DNA from: WHTX01 sp038255145
GTDB taxonomy: Bacteria > Actinomycetota > Acidimicrobiia > Acidimicrobiales > CAIXPF01
DNA length: 64,000 bases
NCBI GenBank assembly: GCA_038255145.1
Contig: JBBSLP010000013.1
Span: 29,181 to 93,180 of the forward strand
Direction: 5' to 3'
Notes under the pieces: model-generated
The model's database searches: none
Seen by the model: only the letters and a program-made list of their open reading frames with translations
What the model was told of the DNA's origin: nothing
Made by a program: the position numbers and the translations under genes
Shown: piece by piece, positions 19,933 through 28,932 of the stretch
How positions within the stretch are numbered: the first letter of the stretch is position 1
How the letters are laid out: every line of letters begins with the position of its first letter

Positions 19933-20047
19933 CGGCCAACTCTCCCAGATGGTGTGGGTCCCGGGCCGCCCTTCTCCGACGGTGCCCGGGCCACCCTGCC
20001 GCCATCGCCGCCGCCCCCGGCGGGGTTGCCGGGTAGCGTGCCCGCCC

Positions 20048-21384
20048 GTGGACGTCCGGGGGGATCTCGAGAGCGCGGCCGACAGCCCGGTCGACGGCCC
20101 GGTCGACGGCCCCGCCGAATCGGCCGCCGCCCCTGCGCCCGTCCCCGGGGGCATGGCGTCGGGCACGTCGTCGACCTTCGCCGCCCTGCGCATAGCGCCC
20201 TTCCGGCTGATCTGGGCCGGCGGCTTCCTCTACTTCCTGGCCATCTTCTCCCAGATGATCGCCCGGGGCTGGCTGGCCCGTGAGCTGACCGGCACCAACG
20301 CCGGCCTCGGCGCGGTGACCATGGCCTTCGGCGCCGCCTCGCTGATCTCCACCCCCCTGGGTGGGGTCATGGCCGACCGGCTGCCCAAGCGGCGGTTGCT
20401 GATCGTGGCCACCTCGTTCCTGGCTGCGTCCAGCGTGGGCATGGCCATCGTCGTGCTCACCGACAACATCCGCTTCTGGATGCTGATGGTGGCCTCGGCG
20501 TGCGAGGCCGTCGCCTTCTCGGTGCTGGTGCCGGCCCGCATGGCCCTCACCGTGGTCATGGTCGGCCCCGGCCTGCTCTTCAACGCCGTCGTCCTGTCCC
20601 AGATCTCCATGAACGCCAACCGCATCCTCGGTCCGGCCGTGGCTGCGGGGCTCATGGCCGTGGTGTGGATCGGGCCCGGCGGCGTCTACGCGGTGGGGGC
20701 CCTGGCCTGCACCGTGGCCGTGTTGGTGTTCCTGGCCGTGCCCCGCTCGGCCGACCAGGCCGTGGCCCGGCCCGGACGGCGCTCCCCGCTGGGGGAACTG
20801 GCCGACGGCGTGCGCTACGCCGCCCGCAAGCCGGTGCTGGCCGACCTGCTGGTCACGTCGCTGGTCGTCACCATGTTCGGCTTCTCCTACATCACCTTCC
20901 TGCCCACGGTGGCCGACGAGTTCTTCGGCCGGGGTAGCGGCGGTTTCGCCGTGCTGTCGGCCAGCGCCGCCGTGGGCGGGCTGACCGTGTCCCTGCTGAT
21001 CGCCGGGCGGGTCGACCGCCGCCAGGGCTGGATCGTGCAGACGGTGGCCGGCATCAGCTTCGGCCTGGGCGTGTCGGGTTGGCCGCCGCCCCCAGCTTCT
21101 GGGTGGCCCTGGGCGTCTCCGCCGTGCTCGGCGCGGCGGTGGCCGCCTTCCAGTCCATGAACGCCACCCTGGTGCTGGCCAACGCCGAGCCGGCGTACCA
21201 CGGCCGCATGCAGTCCCTGCTCCAGTTGGGTTTCTCGGCCTTCGGCCTGGCCGGGCTACCCCTGGGCCTGCTGGCCGACCTGATCGGGCTGCGTCCCACC
21301 CTGGCCGTCATGGGCGTGGTGGCCGCGGGCACGGTGATCTTCTCCCAGCTCCGGCGTCGGGCCCTGGGCATCACCGCGGCCTGA
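20048..21384 (+). pseudogene. MFS transporter, frameshifted near 21075
   Basis: A major facilitator of about 445 residues (enterobactin-exporter-like/DUF894 type) starting at GTG 20048, 8 bases after a -10-like TAGCGT. It has the loop 2-3 motif GGVMADRLPKRRLL and about ten helices in the first frame up to GISFGLGVSG. Near 21075-21082 the frame is lost (WPPPPASGW). The next frame continues LAAAPSFWVALGVSAVL through LPLGLLADLIGLRPTLAVMG to 21384. One missing base at the GGGTTGG stretch explains this. It may be a real mutation or an assembly error. The substrate is unknown. Confidence 0.8.
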
Positions 21385-21445
21385 GAACGCCGACCGGTGG
21401 GGGCCGATGGGGGAGGTCCCCCACGACGCCCATGGGGCAACGACG

Positions 21446-21451
21446 TAGGAT
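21446..21451 (+). promoter_or_regulatory. Candidate -10 giving a leaderless transcript
   Basis: TAGGAT lies 7 bases before GTG 21459, so transcription would begin at or beside the start codon. Confidence 0.4.
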
Positions 21452-21458
21452 CTGTGCC

Positions 21459-22145
21459 GTGACCAGCTGGTACGACCGGGTCGCCGATCTGCTCGGCGAG
21501 CCGGGGAGCGATGTGGTGGACCTCGATCCTGCCCTCGCCCCCGAGGACGTCGACCTGCTGTTGCGCGCCGCCAGCGACCTGCTGCCCCCCGCCGACGCCC
21601 AGACCCTGGGCCATCGCTGGGTCCCCGACCTCGGCGCCAGCGTGACCGCAGGGGATGACGACGGCAGCACGTCGTCGTGGACGTCCCTCGTCGAGCACGC
21701 CCAGCCCTGGGCCCAGGCCGACGGTGACGACGACCTCGGCGCCCCCCTCGATCTCGGTGGCCTCGCCCACCTCGGTGACCTCGGCGGCTTCGGCGACGAC
21801 GTCGGTCTGGCCAACGCCGCGGACGACCTGGCTGATCACGGGGCCGCCGACTTCCCCCACGCCGATCTCGACCTCGAGTTCGGCGCCGGAGCCGGGGCCT
21901 ACGACGACGACGACAGCGACGCCCCCTCGTGGGCCGGCGACGATGCCGACGGGGAGGAAGACGACGGTGGTCCGGGCGGCCTCGGGGTCGGTCTCCACCA
22001 GCCCGACCTGCCCGATGGCGGTGAGCTCGAGTACCACCTGGGCGAGGACGACGGCTTCGACGACGACGCCCCCGTCGACGACGAGGACCCCGACGACGGG
22101 TCCTCGGCGTGGGACGACCCTCCTGCCCACCACCACGACTTCTGA
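21459..22145 (+). CDS. Asp-rich acidic protein at the edge of the dynamin/Hsp70 locus
   Basis: A 228-residue protein with a short ordered N-terminus (SWYDRVADLLGEPGSD, then a helix DVDLLLRAASDLL) and a long Asp/Gly/Leu-rich tail ending DPPAHHHDF. There is no signal peptide or membrane helix. The composition resembles the protein at 27555-28685, which ends ADHQHQAVF. The gene converges on the protease gene. The function is unknown; the acidic tail could bind metal or act as a client/scaffold for the chaperone and GTPases nearby, which is inference. Confidence 0.6.
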   Translation: MTSWYDRVADLLGEPGSDVVDLDPALAPEDVDLLLRAASDLLPPADAQTLGHRWVPDLGASVTAGDDDGSTSSWTSLVEHAQPWAQADGDDDLGAPLDLGGLAHLGDLGGFGDDVGLANAADDLADHGAADFPHADLDLEFGAGAGAYDDDDSDAPSWAGDDADGEEDDGGPGGLGVGLHQPDLPDGGELEYHLGEDDGFDDDAPVDDEDPDDGSSAWDDPPAHHHDF

Positions 22146-22221
22146 GCCCGAGCCCAACCGCCCGCGAGCCCAACCGCCCGCCAGCCCGACCGGACGATCC
22201 GGCCGGGGGCGGACGGCGGGC

Positions 22222-24294
22222 TCAGGGGCGGGCGAGGGTGGCGGCCACCGCCGCGGCCACGTCCACCTGGCCGTAGCCGTAGCGCAGGTGGTGCAGGGGC
22301 ACGGGCACGGCCGGGTCCCAGTCGAGCGGGGCCGGCACCGGCACCCGCCAGAACGTGATCTCCGACGGGCGCACCCGCTTGGCCGTGGTGCACAGGATGG
22401 CCTTGACCTGGGGCAGGGTCAGGTCGGGCCGCAGGGCCCACACCAGGGCGGCGGTGGCCGCCACCAGGGGGGCAGCCAGCGACGTACCCGCCTGCGGTGC
22501 GGCCGTGGTGGCGTCGGCGCAGGTCACGATGCCCGTCGACAGGGCACACAGGTCGACGGGATCACCCCGGTTGCTGCCCAGGTTCGCCCCGCCGTCCCAG
22601 TACTGCTCCTCGCCGTCGGCGCCGACCTGGGTGCTGGCCACGGTCAGCACCCGGGGGTGGGCGGCCAGGGGGAAGTCCACCCACTTGAGGGTGATGCCCC
22701 CGGTGGTGGTGTCGGACATGGGCATGGCCCCGTCGATGAGGCGCAAGCGCCGCAGGTCGTTGCCCGCCGCCACCACCAGCAGCAGCCCGGCGTCGGCGAA
22801 GCCCGACAGCCGGTCCATGGAGTACGAGTCCAGGGCCCCGATCTCGGGCTTGAAGGACAGCGACACCACCCGCACCCCACCCAGGCGCACCTGGTCGAGG
22901 GGATCCCACAACGTCGACGCCGACGCCGGTGACGGGCGTTGCAGGGCCACGTGGCGCAGGTTGGGCGCCACCCCCCACACCCCCAGGTGGCCGTTGCCCG
23001 AAGCCACCCCGAACACGCTCATGCCGTGGTAGGGCGTGGGCAGGCCCAGGTCGATGGTGTGGGCGCCCACGTTGTTGCCCAGGGCGTCGCGCAGCTCGAC
23101 GGGCACCCCGGTCAGGAAGGGGGAGCCCGTCACCACCCCCCGGTCGAACGTGGCCAGGGCCCCGGCGGCGTCGGCCCGCTGGGCGGCGACCACCGCGGCC
23201 CAGGCCTGGTCGGCCCCCATGCGGGCCAGGGCGTCCGAGGCCGGTTGGGACGGCGTCCCCTGATAGGACGCCAGGTAGAAGCTGAGGTCGACGAGGTCGT
23301 CGGCCGGGGACACCAGGTCGGGCTCGCCATAGAGCAGGGCCCCGGCCGCCACCAGGCGTTCGAGGCGGTCGAGCTGACGGCGGACGTCGAGGTCGCGGAA
23401 GCGGATCAGGTAGGCGCCGGCCACGGGCAGGGGCCGCAGGATCTCGGCGCCGATGCTCTCCACCAGGCGCCGGGCCTGGGCTGTGGGCTCGCGGTCGGCC
23501 TTGTCGTCCTTCTCCGAGCCCAGGCGCACGACGTAGCGGTCGTCGATCATGGGTCGGCCCCGCTCGCCCAGGTCGGCCACGAAGCCCACCCGGACGGCGC
23601 CAGCGTCGTAGCCCACGTCGACGGCCAGCCGGGTCAGGCCGTCCACCAGTCGGGGATCGACCGTGGTCGGCGCCGAACGATCCCTCAGGACCACGAAACC
23701 GGCCTCGGTGCGCAGCTCACCCGCGGGAGTAGCAGGAACGCCGGGAGTGCCCGGCGTCGGCGGCGGCTGGTTCGGGTTGTCCGGGTTGGGATCGAAGGCC
23801 TCGAGGCCGAGCTCGTCCCGGGCCCGGCGGGCCAGGCGGAGGGCCTGGTCGGTGGGGGTGTGACCGGGCACGGCCACCACCAGCAGGTCGGGGCGCAGGG
23901 TCACGGGCAGGACCTGGCCGCCCAGGCGCAGGTGGGGCTCGTCGGGGCTGAACACGGTGACGTCCCAGCGCCGGGCCTCGGCGGCGGCGGCGACCTGGCG
24001 CGGGGGCAGGCGCAGGCGGCCGTCGACGTCGCCGGCCAGGCCGTAGCTGCCCGGGGTCACCGCGGCCACGAAGGTGCCCTCGGGCCCCGGCCGCAGCGGT
24101 GTCCGCTGGCCGCCCGCGCTCAGCACCAGCTGGGCGCCACCCGGGTAGGCCGAGCCGTCGGCCCGGAGCAGCCCGATGACCACGTTGGCCTGGCCCGGCC
24201 CCGGTCGGGGTCGTGGCCGCAACCGGCGCCACAGGGCCAGGGCGCCTCCCGCCGCCGCCACCAGGAACGCCATCCGCGCCTTGCGTCCACTCAT
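22222..24294 (-). CDS. Membrane-anchored subtilisin-like (S8) serine protease
   Basis: A 690-residue protein. One N-terminal membrane helix (MAFLVAAAGGALALW) is followed by a beta-rich region of about 90 residues resembling a carboxypeptidase-regulatory fold, then a long region lacking known motifs. The S8 catalytic domain fills the second half: Asp384 in ATFDRGV (normally D-S/T-G), His423 in YHGMSVFGVASGNG, the oxyanion Asn in VVAAGNDL and Ser605 in AGTSLAAPLVAATAAL. All triad residues are present, so it is probably active outside the membrane, as in mycosin-like proteases. GGAGG lies 7 bases before the start. It is divergent from the Hsp70 gene, 73 bases away. Confidence 0.85.
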   Translation of the reverse strand: MSGRKARMAFLVAAAGGALALWRRLRPRPRPGPGQANVVIGLLRADGSAYPGGAQLVLSAGGQRTPLRPGPEGTFVAAVTPGSYGLAGDVDGRLRLPPRQVAAAAEARRWDVTVFSPDEPHLRLGGQVLPVTLRPDLLVVAVPGHTPTDQALRLARRARDELGLEAFDPNPDNPNQPPPTPGTPGVPATPAGELRTEAGFVVLRDRSAPTTVDPRLVDGLTRLAVDVGYDAGAVRVGFVADLGERGRPMIDDRYVVRLGSEKDDKADREPTAQARRLVESIGAEILRPLPVAGAYLIRFRDLDVRRQLDRLERLVAAGALLYGEPDLVSPADDLVDLSFYLASYQGTPSQPASDALARMGADQAWAAVVAAQRADAAGALATFDRGVVTGSPFLTGVPVELRDALGNNVGAHTIDLGLPTPYHGMSVFGVASGNGHLGVWGVAPNLRHVALQRPSPASASTLWDPLDQVRLGGVRVVSLSFKPEIGALDSYSMDRLSGFADAGLLLVVAAGNDLRRLRLIDGAMPMSDTTTGGITLKWVDFPLAAHPRVLTVASTQVGADGEEQYWDGGANLGSNRGDPVDLCALSTGIVTCADATTAAPQAGTSLAAPLVAATAALVWALRPDLTLPQVKAILCTTAKRVRPSEITFWRVPVPAPLDWDPAVPVPLHHLRYGYGQVDVAAAVAATLARP

Positions 24295-24323
24295 GGACCT
24301 ACCTCCGTGCCGTACGTGGGATC

Positions 24324-24329
24324 TAGCAT
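24324..24329 (+). promoter_or_regulatory. Candidate -10 for the Hsp70-like gene in a divergent promoter region
   Basis: TAGCAT sits in the 73-base region shared with the protease gene, inside a short dyad GGATCTAGCATCC (24320-24332). The predicted leader is about 30 bases. Confidence 0.35.
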
Positions 24330-24367
24330 CCGCCCCCGGAAGGCCGATGGGGCCGTGAGGGAGCTTC

Positions 24368-26218
24368 GTGGGCTACGTCGTCGGTGTTGACCTCGGCACC
24401 ACGTTCACCGCCGCGGCGGTGGTGCGGGGCGGGGAACGGGGGACCGCCTCGGTGGTCACCCTGGGCCACCGATCCATCGCCGTGCCCACGGCGGTGTTCG
24501 CGGCCGAGGACGGCCAGTTGCTGGTGGGCGAGGCCGCGGTCGCGGCCGGCCTGGCCCAGCCCGAGCGCCTGGCCACCGAGTTCAAGCGCCGTCTCGGTGA
24601 TGTCACCCCGCTGCTGCTGGCGGGCCGGCCGTGGTCGCCCCAGGCGCTGTTGGCCACGGTGCTGGGCCACGTGCTCGGCCAGGTGGCGGCCGAGCACGGG
24701 GGACCGCCGGACCTGGTCGTGCTCACCCACCCGGCCAACTGGGGGCCCTTCAAGCGGGCCCTGCTCGACGACGTGGTCCGCCTGGCCGACGTCAGCGTGC
24801 CCGTGGCCACCCTGACCGAGCCCGAGGCCGCGGCGGGCTGGTACGCCCGCCAGGAACGGCTGCGCGAGGGAGCGACCATCGCCGTCTACGACCTGGGCGG
24901 CGGCACCTTCGATGCCGCCATCCTGGCCCGGGCCGCAGCGCCTGCGCCCGGAACGGTGGAGGCCGACGGCCCCACCAGTGGCGCTACCAGCGGGTTCACC
25001 ATCCTCGGGCGACCCCTGGGCATCGAGCACCTGGGCGGCATCGACATCGACCACGCCGTGCTCGGGGCCACCTTCGAGCGCCTGGGCCTCGACTCGGCGA
25101 CGCTTCCCGCCACCCACGACGGCCGCCAGCGCCTGGCCCGCCAGCGAACGGCGTGCACCGAGGTCAAGGAAGCGTTGTCGGTGGGACGCAGTGCCGTGCT
25201 CACCAACTGGCTCACCGGGGAACCGCCGTCGCTCAACATCGAGCGCTCGGCCTTCGAGGCCCTCATCGGCCCCCTGATCGACCAGACGGTCACCGTGCTG
25301 GGCCAGGCCGTGGCCGCCAGTGGCGTGGCTCCCGACCGCCTCGACGCCGTGCTGCTGGTGGGGGGCACGTCGCGCATCCCCGCCGTGGCCGAGCGGCTGT
25401 CGGACCAGCTGGGCCGGCCCGTGACCGTCGACGCCCACCCCAAGAACGCCGTGGCCCTGGGCGCGGCCCTGCACGCGGCCACCCGCCTGGCGGCGACGCC
25501 CGCCGCGGCCCCGCCCCCGCCGGCCGCCGTCGCCCCCGGTCCACCCCCACCGGCCGCAGCCACCAGCGGTCCCGCCGGTCCCGTGCCGCCCGGCCTGGCC
25601 GCCCAGCGCCGGGCCGCCCGTCACCGACGCCTGCGCAACCGCATCCTGGCCGGGGTGGTGGCCGCCCTGGTCATCGTGGCCGCCCTCCTGCTCACCCAGC
25701 GGGGCGGGTCGGACCGGGCCACCGTGGTGGCCACGGCCACCGGCGTCGGCGAGCTGAGGGCCAGGGTGCCGTCGAACTGGGTCTTCACCGACGATGGGCG
25801 GTTCGACGAGGTCCAGCCCGACGGTTCCCCGACCGTGGTCTTCGGTCCCCTGGCCCTGCTGGTGAACCCGGGGACCAGCAGCGTCGAGGACCTGTCCAAG
25901 GACCTGCGGCCCTTCCTGTTCACCGGCCTGTTCGCCGACGAGGTGCAGGGGGAGCGGGGCTTCGACGCCTGGCTCGAGCGCATGACCAAGCCCTGGAACG
26001 ACAACAACTCGCTGTGCTCCAGTTCGGTGGCCACCCGCAACGAGGCCGTCCTCCTCGAACGGCGCTGGGACGACTGCCTCAGCGGCGGCGGCTACCTGCA
26101 GCGCATCGAGCGCCTCGACAACCGGGTCGTGTACTCCCTGGTGCGCTTCAACGACGAGCTCGGCGAGAGCGACGCCGAAGCTGTCCTCGACTCGGTGCAC
26201 TTCACCCCTCGAGGCTGA
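24368..26218 (+). CDS. Membrane-anchored Hsp70-like protein
   Basis: A 616-residue protein. The N-terminal 380 residues are an actin/Hsp70 ATPase: GVDLGTTFTAAAVV (phosphate 1), YDLGGGTFDAAIL (phosphate 2) and LLVGGTSRIPAVAERL (adenosine site), with VLTHPANWGPFKR as in DnaK. The DnaK substrate-binding domain is absent. Instead a Pro/Ala-rich linker leads to one membrane helix (ILAGVVAALVIVAALLLT, about residue 430) and a C-terminal extracytoplasmic domain of about 170 residues. The ATPase is thus cytosolic and coupled to an outer domain. GTG 24368 has AGGGAG 6 bases upstream. Similar actinobacterial Hsp70 proteins occur beside dynamin genes, which this locus repeats. Confidence 0.9.
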   Translation: MGYVVGVDLGTTFTAAAVVRGGERGTASVVTLGHRSIAVPTAVFAAEDGQLLVGEAAVAAGLAQPERLATEFKRRLGDVTPLLLAGRPWSPQALLATVLGHVLGQVAAEHGGPPDLVVLTHPANWGPFKRALLDDVVRLADVSVPVATLTEPEAAAGWYARQERLREGATIAVYDLGGGTFDAAILARAAAPAPGTVEADGPTSGATSGFTILGRPLGIEHLGGIDIDHAVLGATFERLGLDSATLPATHDGRQRLARQRTACTEVKEALSVGRSAVLTNWLTGEPPSLNIERSAFEALIGPLIDQTVTVLGQAVAASGVAPDRLDAVLLVGGTSRIPAVAERLSDQLGRPVTVDAHPKNAVALGAALHAATRLAATPAAAPPPPAAVAPGPPPPAAATSGPAGPVPPGLAAQRRAARHRRLRNRILAGVVAALVIVAALLLTQRGGSDRATVVATATGVGELRARVPSNWVFTDDGRFDEVQPDGSPTVVFGPLALLVNPGTSSVEDLSKDLRPFLFTGLFADEVQGERGFDAWLERMTKPWNDNNSLCSSSVATRNEAVLLERRWDDCLSGGGYLQRIERLDNRVVYSLVRFNDELGESDAEAVLDSVHFTPRG

Positions 26219-26246
26219 CCCTGCCCCCGCCGGCCCGGTCACGACG

Positions 26247-27524
26247 TCATCGCCGCTGGCGGTGGGCCGGTGGGTGGCGCCGTCGCCCGCGGCCGTCGAC
26301 CACGGTCCTGGCCCGCAGCGCCAAGAGGACGAGGACGCCGGCCACGACCACGGCGGGCCAGCCCAGCAGGGGGCCACTGTCGCGGGCGTCGGTCAGTCGG
26401 GCCAGGCCCAGCCCACCCTGGACCACGGCCGGGCCGCCCGGGGCCGCGGCCGGGACCTGACGGGCTCCGGCCCCACCCCCGCCGCCCGCGGCAACCGCCG
26501 TGTCACCGCCAGCGCTGACCGCGGCCGGGGAGGTCGAGGTGGGCAGGGTGGCCGGTGACGACACCCCGTCGACCGTCGTCACCGTGGTGGCGGCGACCCG
26601 CAGGGCGAACACCGACGGTGCCGGGCCGGTGGCCAGATCCGTGCCCAGGGCGGGGGACAGCACCACCGGGGGGTTGACGGGCGCCGGCGTCGTGGGCTGG
26701 CCCGGACCGGGGACGAGGGGGGCCACCACCAGCTCGTTGCGGGGCCCGGCTGGTGTCGGCCCGGCGCCGCTGCCCCCCGGCTCGACAGGGTTGGTGGCGG
26801 TGCCGCCGGTGTCGGTCGCCACCGGCGGGGGGCCCACGGTCAGGCCCAGGTCGGTGCAGTGCGTGGCGTCGTCATCGGTGGCTCCGGCGGCCAGGTCGTG
26901 GCAGTGGACCTGGAGCCCGGGCAGGGCCGGGGTGCAGGTGCCCGGGGTGAGGGCGCCGCAGGCGAGCAGCAGCAGGGAGGCGTGCTCGGCACACCACGGC
27001 GGCTTCGATGCCGTGGCCGCGCAGTCGCGGCCGTAGGCCCGGAGGTAGGGGGCGCAGCCCGAGCCCGGGGGCTGGTCCAGGCAGGCGGCCAGGCCATCCT
27101 CGGGCACGACCACGCACTGGCTCGACTGCGGGGAGCCCGTCTGGTCGTCGCGGGCGCAGGGGTCGGCCTTGGGCGAGCCCACCAGGTCACAGCCGCCCGG
27201 GGCGGTGCACGTCGTGGTCGCCGAGGTCGTCCCCGTGCTCGTGGCCACCGTCGTCGTCGTGTCGCCCGTCCCGCCGGTCCCGCCCGTCCCGCCCGTGTCC
27301 CCCGTCTGGTCCGTGGCCGCCGTGGTGGCGGTGCTCACCGTCGAGCCCGTCGAGCCCGTCGAGGCGTCGACCACCTCGCCGGTGGGGACGGTGGTGGCTC
27401 CGGGGACATCGCCGGGCAGGGTGGCGGCGGCGACCACCGGGGCCCACAGGACGCCCACGGCGACGACCGCAGCGGCCACCACCCCCATCCGTCGGCTCCT
27501 GTCCTGGTTGCGAACCCCGGGCAT
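26247..27524 (-). CDS. Cys-rich exported type I membrane protein
   Basis: A 425-residue protein with a signal peptide (MGVVAAAVVAVGVLWAPVVAAA), a Thr/Gly-rich stalk, and a domain of about 130 residues with 12 cysteines (from TTTCTAPGGCDLV to ATHCTDLGL), likely disulfide-bonded. A long Pro/Thr/Ala linker, a C-terminal membrane helix (LLGWPAVVVAGVLVLLALRA) and a basic tail follow. This is a sortase-free surface topology. ATG 27524 has GAGAGGG 6 bases upstream. It follows the acidic-protein gene by 30 bases, so the two probably form an operon, and it converges on the Hsp70 gene. No known family was recognised. Confidence 0.7.
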   Translation of the reverse strand: MPGVRNQDRSRRMGVVAAAVVAVGVLWAPVVAAATLPGDVPGATTVPTGEVVDASTGSTGSTVSTATTAATDQTGDTGGTGGTGGTGDTTTTVATSTGTTSATTTCTAPGGCDLVGSPKADPCARDDQTGSPQSSQCVVVPEDGLAACLDQPPGSGCAPYLRAYGRDCAATASKPPWCAEHASLLLLACGALTPGTCTPALPGLQVHCHDLAAGATDDDATHCTDLGLTVGPPPVATDTGGTATNPVEPGGSGAGPTPAGPRNELVVAPLVPGPGQPTTPAPVNPPVVLSPALGTDLATGPAPSVFALRVAATTVTTVDGVSSPATLPTSTSPAAVSAGGDTAVAAGGGGGAGARQVPAAAPGGPAVVQGGLGLARLTDARDSGPLLGWPAVVVAGVLVLLALRARTVVDGRGRRRHPPAHRQRR

Positions 27525-27554
27525 CGTCATCCCTCTCAGCACCCGACGGGCGCT

Positions 27555-28685
27555 CTAGAACACGGCTTGGTGCTGGTGGTCGGCGTCGTCGTCGGCCGGG
27601 AGGTGGGCCCCGTCGTCGGACGCCTCGGAGGAGCCGCTGACATCCCTGGCCAGCGGGTCGTCGAGGGGGTCGTCGAGCGGGTCGTGGAGGCCGGCGGCGG
27701 GATCGTCGTCGGCCGTGGGGTCGAACACGTCGGCGTGGGCGTCGGGCTCGCCAGGATCATCGCGCCACGCCTGGTCGTTGTCCCCTGCCGAGGCGTGATC
27801 GTCACCGGACGTGTCGGACAGCGGTGCGGTCTCGGCCGTCCCGTCCACCAGCTGGCTCTCGGCCGTGGCGTCCTCGGTCAGGGGTGCACCATGGCCGAAG
27901 TCGAGGTCGTCGGCCGGGGTGGTGGCGCTGGCGGCCGGCGGGTCGGTGGCCTCGCCGCCGGTGTCGGCAGCGTCGGCATCGTCATCGACGACAGCGTCGG
28001 TGGGCACGACGTGGTCGGGGCTGCCACTGGCATCGGGCACCGAGGCGGGGCCGAGGTCGAGCTCGTCGTCGTCGGGGTCGAGGGCGCCCACCTGGTGGGT
28101 CGAACCCACGGGCTCGAGCAGGGCCACGTGCACGGCGCTGGCGTGGTCGCCCGAGGCCATGGTGCTGCCGACGCCGGTGGTCACGTCCCCGCCGGCCACG
28201 ATGTGCTGCCACACCTGCTGGCTGACCGTGGTGTCGCGGTCGTCGACCTGGAGGTAGCGGATGTCGTTGTGGTACTCGGTGCGGGGACCGATGACGTAGC
28301 TGGTCATGGGTCCGCCGTGGTCGTCATCGCCCACCGTGGATGGTGACGCCCCCGCCGAGCTCGACGAACCGTGGGGGACGGCCGCCGGTGCCGCGGCCGT
28401 GGTCCCCGCCACCAGCACCGGAGCCGGGGCCGCCACCGCGGCCGCGGGGGCGACGCTGACGGCGGCGGGGACCGGGGTGACGGGGCACGCCGCGCCGGGG
28501 GTGGCACTGGCCGCCAGTGCGTGGGCACCGGCCGGGTCGGCGGCGGCGTCGTCGCGGGGGCTGGGGGCCAGCCGGCTCGTGGCCGCGCCGGCTGGCGAGC
28601 TGGCCTGGCCAGCCACCCAGGCGAAGCCGGCCACCGGTGCGCACTGGGTGATCTGGTGGCCGATCCGTCGGAAGAAGCCGCTCAT
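27555..28685 (-). CDS. Ala/Asp-rich acidic hypothetical protein
   Basis: A 376-residue protein. The N-terminus MSGFFRRIGHQITQCAPVAG has an amphipathic/hydrophobic character, then comes an Ala/Pro-rich stretch of about 100 residues and a short ordered block (SYVIGPRTEYHNDIRYLQVD, VSQQVWQHIVAGGDV). The last 200 residues are Asp/Ala/Thr-rich with DPLDDPLDDPL repeats and end ADHQHQAVF. ATG 28685 has GAGAGGA 8 bases upstream. It shares a strand with the Cys-rich membrane protein downstream and the Asp/Gly-rich protein upstream (247-base gap). It is unknown; composition and place suggest a partner of the dynamin/Hsp70 set. Confidence 0.65.
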   Translation of the reverse strand: MSGFFRRIGHQITQCAPVAGFAWVAGQASSPAGAATSRLAPSPRDDAAADPAGAHALAASATPGAACPVTPVPAAVSVAPAAAVAAPAPVLVAGTTAAAPAAVPHGSSSSAGASPSTVGDDDHGGPMTSYVIGPRTEYHNDIRYLQVDDRDTTVSQQVWQHIVAGGDVTTGVGSTMASGDHASAVHVALLEPVGSTHQVGALDPDDDELDLGPASVPDASGSPDHVVPTDAVVDDDADAADTGGEATDPPAASATTPADDLDFGHGAPLTEDATAESQLVDGTAETAPLSDTSGDDHASAGDNDQAWRDDPGEPDAHADVFDPTADDDPAAGLHDPLDDPLDDPLARDVSGSSEASDDGAHLPADDDADHQHQAVF

Positions 28686-28932
28686 CGTCGTGTCCTCTCT
28701 CAGGGGTCTTGCGGCAGGTGGAACAGGGCTCCGCTGTGTGGCGAAGGGATGACAACGGTGGGTGGTCAGGGGTCGGTCAGGACGGGGGACAGGTGGGCGG
28801 CGCCGACGGTCCCGACCTCGTGGGTCGCGGGCCGTCGGCGTCGCCCACCCGCTCCGCCCGGTCACGACGGCCCGGCGGCCCGCTGGGGGCGCCGGGCCGA
28901 GGTGGTCCGGTGGAGGGGGGCTTCGGGCCTGA

